Source of the DNA: Rheinheimera mangrovi
GTDB lineage: Bacteria; Pseudomonadota; Gammaproteobacteria; Enterobacterales; Alteromonadaceae
DNA: 64,000 nt
Assembly (NCBI RefSeq): GCF_003990335.1
Contig: NZ_CP034683.1
Coordinates: 2,060,501-2,124,500, forward strand
Reading direction: 5' to 3'
The notes under the pieces are model-generated. The model saw only the letters and a program-made list of their open reading frames with translations. It was not told the origin of the DNA and made no database searches. The position numbers were made by a program, and so were the translations under genes. Numbering within the stretch: position 1 is the first letter of the stretch; each line of letters starts with the position of its first letter. Below, piece by piece: positions 17,844 to 27,202 of the stretch.

Positions 17844-18455
17844 ATGAAAAGAATAGGCATAGTGGAAGACGAAGCTGAATTTGCTCAGTGGCTAAAAGCT
17901 GCGCTGGCAGGCATTGAAGGTTATGAGTGCGTAGTTGTAGCGCATTCGCTGGCGCAAGCCAATGAACTATTAGCAACACATCCAGTAGATGTCTTGTTAG
18001 TGGACCTTGGATTGCCGGACGGTAATGGTGCGGATTTAATTTTAAAGGTTTTTAAAAAATATCCGGACACACGCTGTTGTGTGCTGAGTTCCATGGACGA
18101 TGGCGAAGTTATTTTTAATGCGTTTTTTCAGGGCGCAGACGGTTTTCTGATTAAAAACACTGAAAAAACAGTACTGCTGGAAGAGCTAAAAACAACGCTC
18201 GAAGGTGGTTTTGCCAGTTCTGCACCTTTTCACCAACGGGTACTGGCTTTCGCCAAAAAAACCGCACAGTTCAGGGCTCTGCTTAGTGAAAGGGAAATGG
18301 AAATTATCCAATTATTAGCCCGGGGTTATAGCCAAAAAGAAGTGGCAGCAACCCTTGATGTGCAGGCTTCTACTGTTAATAGCCATCAAAAAAGTGTTTA
18401 TACCAAACTTCATGTGAACTCATTAGCGGGCGCTACCAAGGTGCTTTCGTTGTAA
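17844..18455 (+). CDS. NarL/FixJ-family response regulator
   Basis: A 203-residue two-domain regulator. The receiver domain begins MKRIGIVEDE with the acidic pocket at residues 8-9 and the phospho-acceptor Asp54 in LLVDLGLPDG. The LuxR-type HTH occupies the C-terminus (LSEREMEIIQLLARGYSQKEVAATL). The frame opens at an ATG at 17778 that overlaps the kinase stop, giving a 22-residue leader unlike receiver domains; the ATG at 17844 fits the domain start. The histidine kinase gene 28 bp downstream is its obvious partner. Targets may include the tandem repeat ahead of the giant lipoprotein gene. Confidence 0.9.
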   Translation: MKRIGIVEDEAEFAQWLKAALAGIEGYECVVVAHSLAQANELLATHPVDVLLVDLGLPDGNGADLILKVFKKYPDTRCCVLSSMDDGEVIFNAFFQGADGFLIKNTEKTVLLEELKTTLEGGFASSAPFHQRVLAFAKKTAQFRALLSEREMEIIQLLARGYSQKEVAATLDVQASTVNSHQKSVYTKLHVNSLAGATKVLSL

Positions 18456-18483
18456 TGCGCCTGTGGTATCAGGGAAGTAACAA

Positions 18484-20421
18484 ATGCTGACCAAAGCTGT
18501 TGAAAAACTGTTTTATCTGGCCGTGGTGCTGTTTAGCGCCATTTTGCTACTGATCTTATTTTTGAATGAACGTCCTTCTTTTTACCAAAAAATAGACCCT
18601 AAGGTATGCACTGAAGCAACAGCAACTTTTGATTTTAATGACAAGACCCTGGCAAAGTTAGTTGCCCCTGTGGCCAAGCCAAAGTGCAGCGACTGGAAAG
18701 CCACTGTATTGCCACTGTTCCGGCAAATGCCGGACTATGCCGAGCTGCCCCCTCAACTGCCTTTAGAAAAACTTTGGCTGCAATTTAATTATCAGGTGCC
18801 GGCAGAATTGGAGTCTGACGATGGTCTGGCACTGTACAGCACCCGTATTGTTGGGGGCATAGTGGCGCTTTATGTTGACGATAAGCTGATGTACACCAAT
18901 GAAGACGACTGGCATATGCAATGGAATCAGCCATTTTTAGTCAAAATTCCAATGTATTCCGTGAAGCCGGGACACAGCATAAACATTAAACTGGCCATTC
19001 CTTACCGCCAGATAGAAGGTTATTCCATCGGTAGCTTCTATCTGGGAGAAGCAGGATTACTAAAAACCTGGCAGAGTCAGCGACAGTTTTTTTCTATTCA
19101 GTTGCCTGTTGTTTTATCCTTTTTGTTCTTCATCTTTGGTGTGGTGTCGCTATTTCTGGCGCTGTTTCAAATTGAGCGGGTAAAGAATCTGCTGTTTTTT
19201 GTCGTGGCACTGATTTATCTGGTGTGCAACATGCAATACATTTACAACGCATCGGGTGACGGGGCTATTTACTCCTGGTTTCAGTCGATCACCGACGCGT
19301 CCATCTCCTGGCTGATGGCCATCTCCGCTATTTATGCTTCGTATTATGCAAAAAGTAACTTAAGGTGGCTGGTGAATATGGCTGCAGGTTGGGCTGTTCT
19401 GATCACGGTGACAACTATGCCCGTATGGCAGGGGGCCGTTATCGGCTTTTTATTGCAACACTATGCAACTTTGCTGCTGTACATCGGTATTGTGGCTGTT
19501 ATTATTTTTAAAGCGATAAAGGAAAAGAATGGTTATTTAGCCGTTATTTCTGCCTGCATCGTGATTTATCTGGCAGGTGGCGCTTACGATCTAGCCCATG
19601 TGTCGAACCAGACTGATCCTGACGGATATTACATCTTCCCGTACACAACCATTCCACTTATGTTGTTTTTTTTAGTGATGTTGCAGGTGAAATACATCAG
19701 TTCACAAAAACAGCTGTTAAAAAGCAATGAAATTATGCAGCAACGCTTAGTGGAGCAGGAGTTGAGGCTTAATGATCAGCACCAACAACTACTACAACAA
19801 TCCCGCCAGATCGCAGAACAAGACGCTATTCACAAAGAGCGGGTGCGTTTAAAGCAGGATTTGCACGACGGTGTGGTGTCCAGCCTGTATTTGCTGGGTT
19901 TAAACTTACCGGAAAAACGCAGCGATATGCAGCAAGCCCTGCAAGAGCTAGCTGACGACATTCAGTGTGTAGTGTTGTCACTGCAACAAGAAGCCAGCCT
20001 AAACGATGCACTGGCAGCGTACCGTAGTCGAATTAACGGGCGTTTGACTGGAACAGGCATAGAACTGGTTTGGCAAGTTGAGGATCTCAGTCAACTCAAT
20101 TGGCTGGAGCCGTCTGATGTTCTGAACATCTTGCGGTTGGTGCAAGAGGCAACAGGCAACGCCTTAAAGCACGCAGAGTGTACGGTGCTCACTATAGCCG
20201 CCAGAGTTAATAGCGAAGCGACAATGGTTGAGCTTAAAGTGACAGACAATGGCAAAGGTTACGACCTGAACTCCACTAGCACAGGCAATGGCAGACGCAA
20301 TATGCAGCACAGAGCTCATGCCTTAGGCGCAACCCTTCAGCGTAGCTCCGGCGAGCAAGGCACTGCAGTCACAGTGCTTATTCCACTGCAAAAACCGGCC
20401 AGAGATATAACGCCAGTGTAA
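18484..20421 (+). CDS. 7TM sensor histidine kinase (HisKA_3 type)
   Basis: A 645-residue inner-membrane kinase. One N-terminal helix (about 8-27) and a periplasmic part of about 180 residues precede a block of seven membrane helices (about 205-400), the 7TMR-DISM arrangement known from carbohydrate-binding sensors. A coiled coil then leads to the HisKA_3 dimerisation helix with the phospho-acceptor His461 in LKQDLHDGVV. The ATPase domain has EATGNALKHAE, DNGKGYD and GNGRRNMQHRA. This type pairs with NarL-family regulators, here the gene upstream. The ligand is unknown. Position in the cassette suggests it reads an envelope or surface signal and controls the lipoprotein genes downstream. Confidence 0.9.
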   Translation: MLTKAVEKLFYLAVVLFSAILLLILFLNERPSFYQKIDPKVCTEATATFDFNDKTLAKLVAPVAKPKCSDWKATVLPLFRQMPDYAELPPQLPLEKLWLQFNYQVPAELESDDGLALYSTRIVGGIVALYVDDKLMYTNEDDWHMQWNQPFLVKIPMYSVKPGHSINIKLAIPYRQIEGYSIGSFYLGEAGLLKTWQSQRQFFSIQLPVVLSFLFFIFGVVSLFLALFQIERVKNLLFFVVALIYLVCNMQYIYNASGDGAIYSWFQSITDASISWLMAISAIYASYYAKSNLRWLVNMAAGWAVLITVTTMPVWQGAVIGFLLQHYATLLLYIGIVAVIIFKAIKEKNGYLAVISACIVIYLAGGAYDLAHVSNQTDPDGYYIFPYTTIPLMLFFLVMLQVKYISSQKQLLKSNEIMQQRLVEQELRLNDQHQQLLQQSRQIAEQDAIHKERVRLKQDLHDGVVSSLYLLGLNLPEKRSDMQQALQELADDIQCVVLSLQQEASLNDALAAYRSRINGRLTGTGIELVWQVEDLSQLNWLEPSDVLNILRLVQEATGNALKHAECTVLTIAARVNSEATMVELKVTDNGKGYDLNSTSTGNGRRNMQHRAHALGATLQRSSGEQGTAVTVLIPLQKPARDITPV

Positions 20422-20532
20422 GTCTTGGAATTTTCTTCTTAAAAACAGCAGTACCCCCCTAATCTAAGGGATATCACCTCATTCCTTCCCCAAATATACT
20501 GAATTTTGTATTGGCTCGCGGTAAGTCAGGCT

Positions 20533-20560
20533 TTGGTATCAAAGTTTTGGTAACAAAGTT
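20533..20560 (+). promoter_or_regulatory. Tandem 14-bp repeat upstream of the giant lipoprotein gene
   Basis: TTGGTATCAAAGTT and TTGGTAACAAAGTT stand head to tail with one mismatch, 150 bp before the start codon. The 288-bp gap they lie in is the only sizeable intergenic space between the regulatory cassette and the exported-protein genes, so they are candidate operator half-sites for the response regulator or another factor. Confidence 0.45.
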
Positions 20561-20709
20561 CCATCGAAAAAATATTTTTAACAACGACAGAAGAATAAGC
20601 CGCAATTACGTGCCTTGTTATTAAAGGCGAAATCACAGTGAAATACTCAGGTTAAGGCGTTGGTTCACAATCAAGGTCTGTGGTTTAAACATTGTCTATG
20701 GGGTGACAG

Positions 20710-23700
20710 ATGCAACAAACAACCGCCAAAGAGCGAAGCTATAACAATTACAAAAGCATCTTGGTTCCTGTACTGCTAAGTATTGGACTGACGGGTTGTT
20801 TTGGGGGCAAACAAGATAATGAGCCTGAAGAGGTTACCAGCTTTAGCGTGACCGCCACCGCTGGGGCTGGAGGTAGCATTTCACCACGTAGTCGTACAGT
20901 ACAAAGCGGCCAGACAACCAGTTTTACCGTCACCCCGTATACTGGCTATGGCATTGGCAGCGTAACAGGTTGTAATGGCAGTTTGAGCGGTACCACCTAT
21001 ACCACTGGCACAATCAATGCGGTGTGTAGCGTGCAAGCCAGCTTTACTCTGAACAGTTACAGCGTCACTGCAACATCAGGAGAGGGTGGTAGCATTAGCC
21101 CAGCGTCGCAAAGTGTAACTTATGGCGGCACTACAACTTTTACTCTTACTCCGGAAACCGGATACAGCATCAGCTCAGTGACGGGTTGTGGTGGTAGTTT
21201 AAACGGAAACATATACACCACAGGAGTTATCACTGCTAATTGTGAAATTAATGCTTCGTTTGAACTTAATAGTTTTAAAGTCACGACGCAGATTTCGGCA
21301 GGTGGCTCAATTACACCAGAAAATCCTCTGGTTAAGTATGGGGAAAAAGTCAGCTTTACTATTCAACCCGAGCCACATTTTGCAATAGATAATGTTACTG
21401 GTTGTAAAGGTACGCTCAACGGTCAGGAGTATCAAACTGATTTAATAACAGAAGCCTGTACTGTAAATGCAAGCTTTAAACAAGTGAGTCAAGGAAGCGT
21501 TGTTACAGTATATCTGGGATCATTAGCCGGAGGCACAGCTGAAATCCGTTTGCCAAACAGCACTGCAACAGAAAGCAAGGAGTTGGATGACAACGGCAGG
21601 TTTGAGTTAGTTGTTGCAGATCTTAATGCGCAGTCTGCCAACCTCAATATTTACAACTTGAAAACAAACTCTGGTCAACTTCCGGCCAATACTATCTCCG
21701 TACAGTGCCCTTTGGGGGCAAATTGCATTGTTTCGCCGTGGCAGCAACTCAGGCAGCAACTTGCCAAGCTCTATTCGGGCACTGTAGAGGAGAATCAACA
21801 ACTTGCAGATCAAACCATCACGCAGATATTAGGACTTGCCAGTGCTGAAGATCCATTTGTGGCTTTTAACACCAATCAGGTTATAGATGGAATTAATAGT
21901 CAGGAGTTAGTTACGCTACTGCAAACCGCTATGACCAGCGCTGCCTTTAGCAATACGCTTGTTGCTGACATGAGCGATGGCGCCTTAGATGATGAAAACT
22001 GGAAGCAATATTTTCCAAAAGCTAACTTTAAAACTCCAGAACCTGTGGCTCATGATCCGGCAGTGGTTGCACCTATTCTGGCTGAACGAGCCACTGAATT
22101 GCCAGAAAGAACTTACCAGGTTTTTTCATTAAGCAACGATGGGCAAACCACTTCACATTTTGCCGATACTGTATACATCGAAAATTTTGCATACACCTAT
22201 TCAGACTCAGAAGGCACAGCAGTTAATACGGCATTAGCTACGCCCTTGTTATATGGTTTTAATATTGGTCCATGGAAAACGCAGTTGACTGCCGAAACCA
22301 CGATATTGAGGCAGATTTTTACTTCATCACTTACGCTAGCATTGTTGCCTGATACTGAAAAGTTAAAGCTGGCAAACCGCCTGGTTGGCGATCAAGAATT
22401 CATCAATGTGGTCAAGGTGTTCTCTGAACAGCTCAAAGCTGGCGAGGTGGACCCTTTTAATGAGCTAATTCAAACTAGCATTCAAGCGCTAGCTGCAGTC
22501 TCTGAACAGCAACTAACGGATGAACAGCAGCATCAACTGTCAGTTTTGGCAAGCGCTGCTGTGCAGGCAAAACCATCAGCTCAAGCCTTAGGACGTAAAG
22601 CATCAAACCAAGCAGGTGCACAAGCAGCGACCTCTGCCACAACAAAACTGAAGTTAATCCCGAATGTCTTGGACGGAACCATTACTCATGATGGCTCTGA
22701 TGCCAATATTCGAATGGATGTAGAAAACAGCACCAGCCTATACTATGCCGTGCATAAAGAATCAGACCTTGATGCCTCGTTATTTTCATATTTTTGGAGC
22801 GGGGCAGCCATTGAACCTTCTAAAGGCATAGGTTTTCTCACCACGGACAAAATAACAAATTCCAGTGTCAAAACAGATACTGATATCAGTGAATACCAAA
22901 CCGCAACTTATGTGTATTACAACAAAAGTGTAAATGGCCGGGTTCTGAGCGTTCCTAATCTATACAACACTATCAATATCCTTTCCATAGTTTCGGGTTC
23001 AACCGGGCTTGGCAAGTTAATGAACAACACCTTGCAACAAACTAAGTCAGCGAAGTTTATCAAACAGCACACTGATATGGCCGATAAGCTATTTGGTTTC
23101 TCTGACACAATGCTAAGCAGTACTGCGCTTGCTTGTGAATTGTATGATTTAGGTGTGGAAACTACAGGTCGATCTGAGCAACTTGCTGTCCCCGGCTTTG
23201 ACGCTGCTGCCGGAGTTGATTTTTGCCTGGGGGTAAGTCGTGCCAGAAACGCGACCGAGTCACTTCGCGCTACGCTTGAATCTCTGGGCCATACTACCAC
23301 AATTACCGAGCCGGATTTTTATGGCACTAGCCCATTTTCCAAAGCGACATTGTCTGTAAGTACGTTAAAAGAAGGCTTGAAGCTAGCTTTAAAAGATCCT
23401 CGCTTGCTGTTAGTAAGGCCCGAGCAACAAAGGCCAAACACCTCAGGTAGTTTTCTCGCCACTTTGGTCGGCAATTCGGCAGGAGTCTATGTAACTCAGT
23501 GGCTGTTTGAACAATGTACAGCTGCCGATGACAGTCAGCACGGTAAAGTCATTAAAACGGCACAGGGTCAACGTCAGTATTTAATTAAAGAATTGGCCAA
23601 ATACGCCTATTACCGTCAGCATTACATTCAATCGTTTAACAATAATGCGGCTACATACAGCAGCATTAACCCTTACTATAAAACCAACTATGGTAATCCG

Positions 23701-26700
23701 GAAAGCTACTTAAAAAATGGCCTTAAACTTTATGCTAAGCAAGGTGGTACGGAATTACTTAAGTGTTCAACTGGCTTATTGGGTGAAGATTGGCTAGCAA
23801 AACTAACCACTTTTCAAGATGTAAGTGCCAAAGTTGCCAAAGCGCTGGCAGGGCAAAGCACCGATATATCTGTGTCTGAATTAGGGTCTTTTCTTGCAGT
23901 GCTTAGCACTGTAAGTGAGGAAGCTGGTTCGCAGGTTAAAGCCAAAATAGCTGAAATAATCGCCAAGCAGGCCGCTACTGCAGCTATGGGACCTTTTGGT
24001 ATAGGTGTGAGACTGGCGCAAACAGGCAATGCCGCTGGTGCTATGGCATGGGATTGGGCCACTAAACCTTCAGAAATCCGTCTGCAATTTGCAAAAGTTG
24101 GCGGTCAATGGCAAGTATCCAGTGCTTTACCTGCGCTGGATCATGTCAGTTATCTGGCATTCCCCGGTAAGGGCGCAGATAGCGACAATATCAAAGGAAT
24201 TATTGCTACTCATCATGCCCCGGCTCTTGGCTCTTTTTCTAGAATAGCGGCGGCAGACTCGGATTACCAGTTGGGCTATCTGTTATCCAAAGATGTAAAG
24301 ATCAACCACACATTGCTCACTGCAAATACCAGTTTTAGTTATGAAAATCAGCTGTTGTTTGATAGCAACAATACAGAGTTCAAAGGGTGGCTTGAAAACT
24401 CTGATAAAGAGGCTCATTTTGATTGGGTTGTCCGTCATTGCCCTCTAACTGATGCTGGCTGTATTAGTCAAAGCAGACCCGTTGCACAGTGGCCTGTCTT
24501 TGGCAATAACAATATACACTTTAGCCTGACTCCTGAAGAGCTTGAGGACGAAATTCAAAGTTACAAGCGACAACGTGGTACGTTCTCAAAAACGGACAAC
24601 CTCACAAACCCTATTCTGTGGGAGCATGCCAGCAATGCAAAAGCAGAACCTGTGGATGAACTGAGCTATGTAGATTTTACTGCCGCCTATAACAGCAAAG
24701 TAGGCGTAGGTATTGTGCAACATAAAACGCCAGGTCTGTATTTCGACAGCACCAGTGCAACTCTTGATACCTCTACCTTTGATAGCGGTAGCCATGTTTA
24801 TGTCACATTAGACTATGGTTTCCAAAGTGCCGATGCCAAATCTCACAACACTGTGCTGAAAGAGCAATCTTATTTACTTAAAAATGATCATTACTCAGAT
24901 GAGTTCGGTAACGCTATAACCACTACCAAACTGGTACTGAGGTTAGAACGGCCAGAAGGACAATTTAACTACTTGTGCACTAAAGATTCGATGATCGACT
25001 CTTGTGTAAACAACGCCAGTCATGCTGTTTGGGGACAAAAAGTAGTGAATGGGCCCTGGCAGAAATTAGGTGATGTGTGGCTAGGTAAAGGTGATGAACA
25101 GTCTGTTACTTTACCGGCACAAATGAACCGGATCGTACTACTGGATGCCATAACCACAGCTTATCTGAATAATACGGCAACAGATGTAGGCGTATTTCTT
25201 GGAACTCGTTTACAGCAGTATCAACAAGGACGGATGAACCTGCCTTTTTTAACCTTCACCCCAGGCGAACTGACTTTGTTTAATGTTGATTTTGAAGCAA
25301 GATCCCAGCTTCAGCTTAATGAAGACACAAGTATGTTAGCTGCCATGCTTTCCGCTAACCCAGACGCAAATCAAGTGCAGTGGTATCTGGTGAAAGGAGA
25401 TGCGTGTAGTGAGGCGGTGAGTGGGGTGAACTTGCCTGATGGCGTTAAAGTGAATCAATTGGCTGAAGGCTACGAATACAAAACAAGCCGCATCAGAGGC
25501 AATGCACAGCAACTTAAAGCGACGCGCTCTGTTGACAGCTCCTGTCAGCCAGAAAGTCTGGTCGCCTCCGGTCAGGTGGGCTCTGTAAGTAAATTCCTGC
25601 AACAGAAGTGGAGTCAGGCAGTAACGGGGGAAGGGAATTATTACCTGATCCTCGCAGTACCAAATAATAGTAATTCAGGCCAGTTGGTATACCTGCGTAG
25701 TAATGTAGTAAGTCAGTTGCCAGAACTGCCAATAGAGTTATTGAGTGGCTGTGATGGCTCAGGTGCCTGTGAGTTACTGCTTAATTTTGACGATGCGTTA
25801 GCGCTTGGCAATGGCTACAGTTTTATGCTGAATATTAATGGTCAGGAATACCAACTGAACCTGCAAGAGCTGGCAAGTTTTGGCAATGAACTTTTCACTG
25901 CTAACTTAACCCGCAATGCAGATGGTCGCTTAGTATTAAAACTGCAACTGAAAAATGCTGGCAGTTATCAGTTGGAATTGCAGGTGAGCACGGCTTCAGG
26001 CTCCGTCAGTTTATTCAGTGCACAAAGTGTGCATATTCCTAAGCCAACAGTAAAAGCCAGCAAAACCAGCCTGAACCTGCAATGGGTTGACCTGAAGGCT
26101 AGTAATTACAGGGTTTATATCAGCAGTCAACAAGGTTTTGACCCGAGCAAGGTGGAAACTTATCCGGATGGCCAATCGTTCTACACTACAGATTTAACCC
26201 AGCAGATTGAGAGCTTAGAGACCGGTAAAACCTATTACCTGCGCCTGGAAGCGGTTCTGGACAATAACAGCTACTTCAGTGGGGAAATCAGTGCAGTACC
26301 TGCGGAAGTAATTACGGCCAGCGGCAAACTAAACGACACAGGTATTAGCTGGTGCGCTGATGGCGTCCAAAATAATCTGGCTTGCCCGGTAGAAGGTTAT
26401 GCCGGTCAGGATGGTGAACATGGCCGCGATGCATTGGCCCGTGCTGGTCAGTTGCAAAAAGTGGGTGGCGGTGATGCTGGTTTTGACTTTACCAAACTCG
26501 ATGCCAGCGGCAATGACTTGCCAGCCAGTGCGACCGAATGGAGTTGTGTGCGCGATAACCATACTGGCCTCATTTGGGAAGTAAAAACCACCGATGGCGG
26601 CCTGCGGGATATGAACCATTTTTATACATGGTATAACCCAGATAACAGCACCAATGGCGGCAGTGCTGGTACACAAAACGGCGGCAGTTGCACTGGCAGC

Positions 26701-27045
26701 GATTGTGATACCTATGCTTTTGTTCAAGCTGTTAATCAACAAGGCTTATGTGGCGCTAATGATTGGCGTATGCCCACCCAAAAAGAGCTATTGGGTATAG
26801 TGCATAATGGTCAGATAATGCCTGCGATAGATACCCATTATTTCCCCAATACGCCATTTGGTTGGTTCTGGTCGTTGTCGCCCTATTATTCCCATTATGA
26901 GGAATATAGTGGTGTCGCGAGGAACGTCAGTTTCACCAATGGTAGTAATGGCTTCGGCGCTAGCGACCTAAGTATGTTCGCCGGTTCTGGTAGTGATCCC
27001 GATCACAGTTGGGGCCATGTGCGGTTGGTGCGCACAGAGCAATAA
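20710..27045 (+). CDS. Giant lipoprotein with InlB-like repeats and C-terminal DUF1566
   Basis: A 2111-residue predicted lipoprotein. The signal ends in lipobox LTGC with Cys30. Three divergent InlB B-repeat domains of 72 residues follow (about 44-259), each with two Cys. The next 1500 residues match nothing I recognise. A fibronectin III-like segment lies near 1780-1880, and the C-terminus (about 1944-2108) is a DUF1566/Lcl domain of the C-type-lectin kind, opened by CVRDNHTGLIWEVK and ending VRLVR. Its last third has the marks of a diversity-generating-retroelement variable region (26866-27032). It is first of three large exported proteins, likely surface displayed for binding. A TAATG links its stop to a short downstream frame. 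Confidence 0.9.
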   Translation: MQQTTAKERSYNNYKSILVPVLLSIGLTGCFGGKQDNEPEEVTSFSVTATAGAGGSISPRSRTVQSGQTTSFTVTPYTGYGIGSVTGCNGSLSGTTYTTGTINAVCSVQASFTLNSYSVTATSGEGGSISPASQSVTYGGTTTFTLTPETGYSISSVTGCGGSLNGNIYTTGVITANCEINASFELNSFKVTTQISAGGSITPENPLVKYGEKVSFTIQPEPHFAIDNVTGCKGTLNGQEYQTDLITEACTVNASFKQVSQGSVVTVYLGSLAGGTAEIRLPNSTATESKELDDNGRFELVVADLNAQSANLNIYNLKTNSGQLPANTISVQCPLGANCIVSPWQQLRQQLAKLYSGTVEENQQLADQTITQILGLASAEDPFVAFNTNQVIDGINSQELVTLLQTAMTSAAFSNTLVADMSDGALDDENWKQYFPKANFKTPEPVAHDPAVVAPILAERATELPERTYQVFSLSNDGQTTSHFADTVYIENFAYTYSDSEGTAVNTALATPLLYGFNIGPWKTQLTAETTILRQIFTSSLTLALLPDTEKLKLANRLVGDQEFINVVKVFSEQLKAGEVDPFNELIQTSIQALAAVSEQQLTDEQQHQLSVLASAAVQAKPSAQALGRKASNQAGAQAATSATTKLKLIPNVLDGTITHDGSDANIRMDVENSTSLYYAVHKESDLDASLFSYFWSGAAIEPSKGIGFLTTDKITNSSVKTDTDISEYQTATYVYYNKSVNGRVLSVPNLYNTINILSIVSGSTGLGKLMNNTLQQTKSAKFIKQHTDMADKLFGFSDTMLSSTALACELYDLGVETTGRSEQLAVPGFDAAAGVDFCLGVSRARNATESLRATLESLGHTTTITEPDFYGTSPFSKATLSVSTLKEGLKLALKDPRLLLVRPEQQRPNTSGSFLATLVGNSAGVYVTQWLFEQCTAADDSQHGKVIKTAQGQRQYLIKELAKYAYYRQHYIQSFNNNAATYSSINPYYKTNYGNPESYLKNGLKLYAKQGGTELLKCSTGLLGEDWLAKLTTFQDVSAKVAKALAGQSTDISVSELGSFLAVLSTVSEEAGSQVKAKIAEIIAKQAATAAMGPFGIGVRLAQTGNAAGAMAWDWATKPSEIRLQFAKVGGQWQVSSALPALDHVSYLAFPGKGADSDNIKGIIATHHAPALGSFSRIAAADSDYQLGYLLSKDVKINHTLLTANTSFSYENQLLFDSNNTEFKGWLENSDKEAHFDWVVRHCPLTDAGCISQSRPVAQWPVFGNNNIHFSLTPEELEDEIQSYKRQRGTFSKTDNLTNPILWEHASNAKAEPVDELSYVDFTAAYNSKVGVGIVQHKTPGLYFDSTSATLDTSTFDSGSHVYVTLDYGFQSADAKSHNTVLKEQSYLLKNDHYSDEFGNAITTTKLVLRLERPEGQFNYLCTKDSMIDSCVNNASHAVWGQKVVNGPWQKLGDVWLGKGDEQSVTLPAQMNRIVLLDAITTAYLNNTATDVGVFLGTRLQQYQQGRMNLPFLTFTPGELTLFNVDFEARSQLQLNEDTSMLAAMLSANPDANQVQWYLVKGDACSEAVSGVNLPDGVKVNQLAEGYEYKTSRIRGNAQQLKATRSVDSSCQPESLVASGQVGSVSKFLQQKWSQAVTGEGNYYLILAVPNNSNSGQLVYLRSNVVSQLPELPIELLSGCDGSGACELLLNFDDALALGNGYSFMLNINGQEYQLNLQELASFGNELFTANLTRNADGRLVLKLQLKNAGSYQLELQVSTASGSVSLFSAQSVHIPKPTVKASKTSLNLQWVDLKASNYRVYISSQQGFDPSKVETYPDGQSFYTTDLTQQIESLETGKTYYLRLEAVLDNNSYFSGEISAVPAEVITASGKLNDTGISWCADGVQNNLACPVEGYAGQDGEHGRDALARAGQLQKVGGGDAGFDFTKLDASGNDLPASATEWSCVRDNHTGLIWEVKTTDGGLRDMNHFYTWYNPDNSTNGGSAGTQNGGSCTGSDCDTYAFVQAVNQQGLCGANDWRMPTQKELLGIVHNGQIMPAIDTHYFPNTPFGWFWSLSPYYSHYEEYSGVARNVSFTNGSNGFGASDLSMFAGSGSDPDHSWGHVRLVRTEQ
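20839..21486 (+). repeat. Three 216-bp InlB-like repeat units
   Basis: Codons 44-259 of the giant lipoprotein gene encode three tandem 72-residue units with the pattern GGSISP...SFTVTP..GY.I..VTGC.GSL....Y.T..I...C.V.ASF. The same unit occurs ten times in the lipoprotein gene at 28425, so the arrays are related by duplication. Confidence 0.88.
26866..27032 (+). other. Candidate DGR variable region VR1
   Basis: This is the end of the DUF1566 domain, from WSLSP to VRLVR. From AGT at 26929 through AGT at 27009, 25 of 27 codons end in C or T, as expected if they arose from AAC/AAT codons of a template by adenine-specific mutagenesis. Over 27 nt (26923-26949) it differs from VR2 (27635-27661) at 8 places, and in all 8 one copy has A. 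It ends in GTGCGGTTGGTGCG, identical in VR2. A small hairpin, TGTGCG/CGCACA, closes it. No template repeat is visible in the window. Confidence 0.6.
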
Positions 27046-27140
27046 TGCTCTTAGAAGCTATTGCGGCGACATTATCCAGCAAAAACGGCAGAGAACGGTT
27101 AAGTGATTTGGTTTCGGAGAGCACATGGTGTGGCATCTGA
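27045..27140 (+). pseudogene. Short coupled frame, possible gene remnant
   Basis: An ATG overlaps the stop of the giant lipoprotein gene (TAATG) and opens a 31-codon frame with a natural-looking start (MLLEAIAATLSSKNGRERLS). In another frame, from about 27104 to 27203, the DNA could encode VASEQATHLCDVNRLLLEIE and more, also protein-like. Together they look like a broken small gene between the two DUF1566 genes. I do not recognise the family, and it may be chance. Confidence 0.3.
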
Positions 27141-27202
27141 ACAAGCTACCCACTTGTGTGATGTCAACCGACTGTTGTTGGAAATTGAAAAAGAGGAATT
27201 CT

